Source: CADEGL01 sp050180485
GTDB taxonomy: Bacteria; Pseudomonadota; Alphaproteobacteria; CADEGL01
DNA: 64,000 bases
Direction: 5' to 3'
Assembly (NCBI GenBank): GCA_050180485.1
Contig: JBFXED010000011.1
Location: 37,307-101,306 of the forward strand
Shown: piece by piece, positions 61,955-64,000 of the stretch
How positions within the stretch are numbered: position 1 is the first letter of the stretch
Layout of the letters: each line of letters starts with the position of its first letter
Translations under genes and position numbers: made by a program
Notes under the pieces: generated by a model
What the model was told of the DNA's origin: nothing
What the model saw: the letters and a program-made list of their open reading frames with translations, nothing else
The model's database searches: none

Positions 61955-63019
61955 TCATTTTTCTGGAAGCCGCACGCTCGCAAGATCGGTTCCGACAACG
62001 ACGTTTCCGGTATAGCCACTGTCCTCAACCGCCTTCCTGTAGTCTGCTTCGGTCAAGGCGCCGCCCGGAATCTTCCAGGGCCCTTGTGTTTCGGCTCCAA
62101 GGGGAGGTCCGAGGTGCGTGAGCATGAGATACTTGCCCCCTGCGCGCTTGGCCATGGCGCCAAGATCGGTCGCATTGCTCTGCCGGTAATAGAGCAGTGG
62201 CGGCATTCCGCTACCCTTCTCCGGTGCCAGGATGGGATGAACTGCCGAATGCACTATGATGTCGGCGCCTTTAGCCAGTTTCTCCACCTCATCTGAGGTA
62301 GAGGTCCTGCGCAGGGGTTCCGACACACCGTTGACTGCGTCACCACCGATCACCACACTGCCCGCCGGCGTGTCGACACGGTAGGACGCATGGCCTGGCA
62401 TATGGGCTGATTGAATTGCGCTGACTTTCACCTCGCCAGACGTCCATACGACTCGAGGGGCGTCCATCGGTTTGAAGGTGATAACATTCATCCGTGAAAG
62501 GGGTCCGCTCGCACTAAGATTCTTGTCTTCCGAGAGACGCTGGGCAGTTTCACCGGATTTGCGATAGGCATCATCAATTTTAGCAACAAATTTACTGCAG
62601 CTTACGACAAAGCCAGATGGCGATTTGGCATCAGTACTGCAGACTACGTCTAGCTTTGGACCGTTCCGTGGACCGAAGAGCCATCGCATCTGAGCGACAT
62701 CGGAGAATCCTTCCACATGATCGGAATGGATGTGCGTAAAGAAAACAGCATCGAGCTGTGCGGCCTGGACTCCTACCTGTGATAGTCGCATGAGTGTCCC
62801 GCGCCCCACATCAAACTGCAGGAAGGTACTGCCACAGTTGTTTGTGTCGTCGCCGTACCGCACGAACGTTCCGGGCCCAGCGAGGCCGTTGTAAGGAGGC
62901 GGGCCGCTTGTGCCTGTCAATGTAACGGTAAGACAAGGCGCAGCTTGCACTGTCGGTACAGCGGTGAGAAACCCTAACACTATAAACAGTGCCGATACTG
63001 CCAATGCGATCTTCGTCAT
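61955..63019 (-). CDS. Secreted MBL fold metallo-hydrolase
   Basis: 354 residues. A clear Sec signal peptide (MTKIALAVSALFIVLGFLTAVPTVQA) is followed by an MBL domain with the complete FFTHIHSDHVEGF motif, AHMPGHASYRV, IGGDAVNG and LMLTHLGPP. This resembles arylsulfatase/ribonuclease-Z-like hydrolases. It is predicted to be periplasmic. It is convergent with the other MBL gene of the block and shares its lower GC. Cysteines CGST and VVCSTDAKSPSGFVVSC could form disulfides. Confidence 0.83.
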   Translation of the reverse strand: MTKIALAVSALFIVLGFLTAVPTVQAAPCLTVTLTGTSGPPPYNGLAGPGTFVRYGDDTNNCGSTFLQFDVGRGTLMRLSQVGVQAAQLDAVFFTHIHSDHVEGFSDVAQMRWLFGPRNGPKLDVVCSTDAKSPSGFVVSCSKFVAKIDDAYRKSGETAQRLSEDKNLSASGPLSRMNVITFKPMDAPRVVWTSGEVKVSAIQSAHMPGHASYRVDTPAGSVVIGGDAVNGVSEPLRRTSTSDEVEKLAKGADIIVHSAVHPILAPEKGSGMPPLLYYRQSNATDLGAMAKRAGGKYLMLTHLGPPLGAETQGPWKIPGGALTEADYRKAVEDSGYTGNVVVGTDLASVRLPEK

Positions 63020-63352
63020 GAAGCCCTCGCGTTACCCAACTAACTTTCTACGAAGTCGATGGTCAGAATAGCTTTAATAAATTAGTGCGTACTGTCGAGG
63101 CACCGGGCGATCGAGTTGTTCTGAGCGCAGGCGCCGACATTGATGTTTTGAAGGTACGCTGGCGCCATCATCTGCGCTTCTTCATCGATAAGACTGAGTA
63201 TTCGATCAGGACATCCACAAGTTCGGACCTAGGTTCACCCTTACCCGAACCGTGGAGAACAGCAAATCGCGAAGCTGTGATCACCGCCCAGTTTGGTCCA
63301 AGAGTGCGTGCCGCATGAGACACCTACCTCATCCGGCTCGCTTGTGCTCGCC
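63020..63352. other. Right edge of the lower-GC block, no convincing gene
   Basis: About 330 bases. AT-rich near 63070 (GCTTTAATAAATTAG), probably the promoter of the MBL gene. An open frame at 63085-63318 on the plus strand has no recognisable motif or ribosome site. Composition returns to high GC after about 63340. Confidence 0.45.
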
Positions 63353-63385
63353 ACCCTCTCCCTCCGCCATGCGGACGGAGAGGGT
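63353..63385. repeat. CCCTCTC hairpin at the right border of the lower-GC block
   Basis: ACCCTCTCCCTCCGC (63353-63367) pairs with GCGGACGGAGAGGGT (63371-63385) with one mismatch around a three-base loop. It lies 30 bases beyond the malate synthase stop and may terminate that gene. It shares CCCTCTC/GAGAGGG arms with the hairpin at 59179-59210. Confidence 0.75.
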
Positions 63386-63415
63386 TTGTTGCGAACCGAT
63401 TCTATCTTGGGGGCG

Positions 63416-64000
<585 letters not shown>

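Noticed and set aside
63085..63318. 77-residue plus-strand frame before the right border hairpin
   Set aside because: No start signal, no motif and composition of the border; not supported as a gene.

Overview
This is about 64 kb of a GC-rich chromosome from an alphaproteobacterium, probably Rhodospirillales-like (inference). The evidence is the mix of Usg, UPF0262, DUF2948 and DUF1185 families, a short-form HisG, and the blocks murA-DUF2948-hisG-hisD-UPF0262-phosphatase and infA-maf-rng-yacG-tRNA-Phe. No phage, insertion sequence, integrase or CRISPR array is visible.

Layout. 1-3848: the end of glyS, pyruvate phosphate dikinase (ppdK), and ygfZ convergent with it. 3949-10836: a tightly coupled run of four glycosyltransferases and an asparagine-synthase-like protein (lipopolysaccharide or surface glycan assembly), then a dihydroorotase. 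10830-25805: usg, acuI, then a catabolic and accessory stretch. This stretch holds an M19 dipeptidase and a luciferase-like monooxygenase behind a MocR regulator, a histone-deacetylase-like hydrolase, split ChrA, an amidase, and two three-domain RidA proteins that bracket a tandem pair of unknown 197-residue proteins. An amidohydrolase, an alpha/beta hydrolase and a DUF1185 protein complete one operon. 25925-30544: a secreted trypsin-like protease, YihY, a hybrid histidine kinase and tRNA-Thr. 30710-42873: housekeeping genes (MaoC, murA, hisG, hisD, infA, maf, rng, yacG, tRNA-Phe), interrupted by four cupin domains in three genes and by two transporter genes.

42880-47243: a complete ptxABCDE operon (phosphite ABC transporter, phosphite dehydrogenase, LysR regulator). 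It lies directly after tRNA-Phe and has palindromic operator-like sites before ptxA. This is the clearest specialised system in the window: uptake of phosphite and its NAD-dependent oxidation to phosphate. 47580-53219: a CorA/ZntB transporter with a frameshifted end, two small membrane-anchored helical paralogs, a lipoprotein-response regulator-kinase operon, a candidate structured RNA, and a glycine-zipper lipoprotein. 53220-59106: an amidase divergent from a gamma-glutamyltransferase homolog that has an 11-G tract at its start, a second luciferase-like paralog, and an unrecognised 502-residue protein.

59179-63385: a block of visibly lower GC (one fumarylacetoacetate-hydrolase-family enzyme and two metallo-beta-lactamase-fold proteins) bounded by similar CCCTCTC/GAGAGGG hairpins, so probably acquired. 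The window ends inside malate synthase A.
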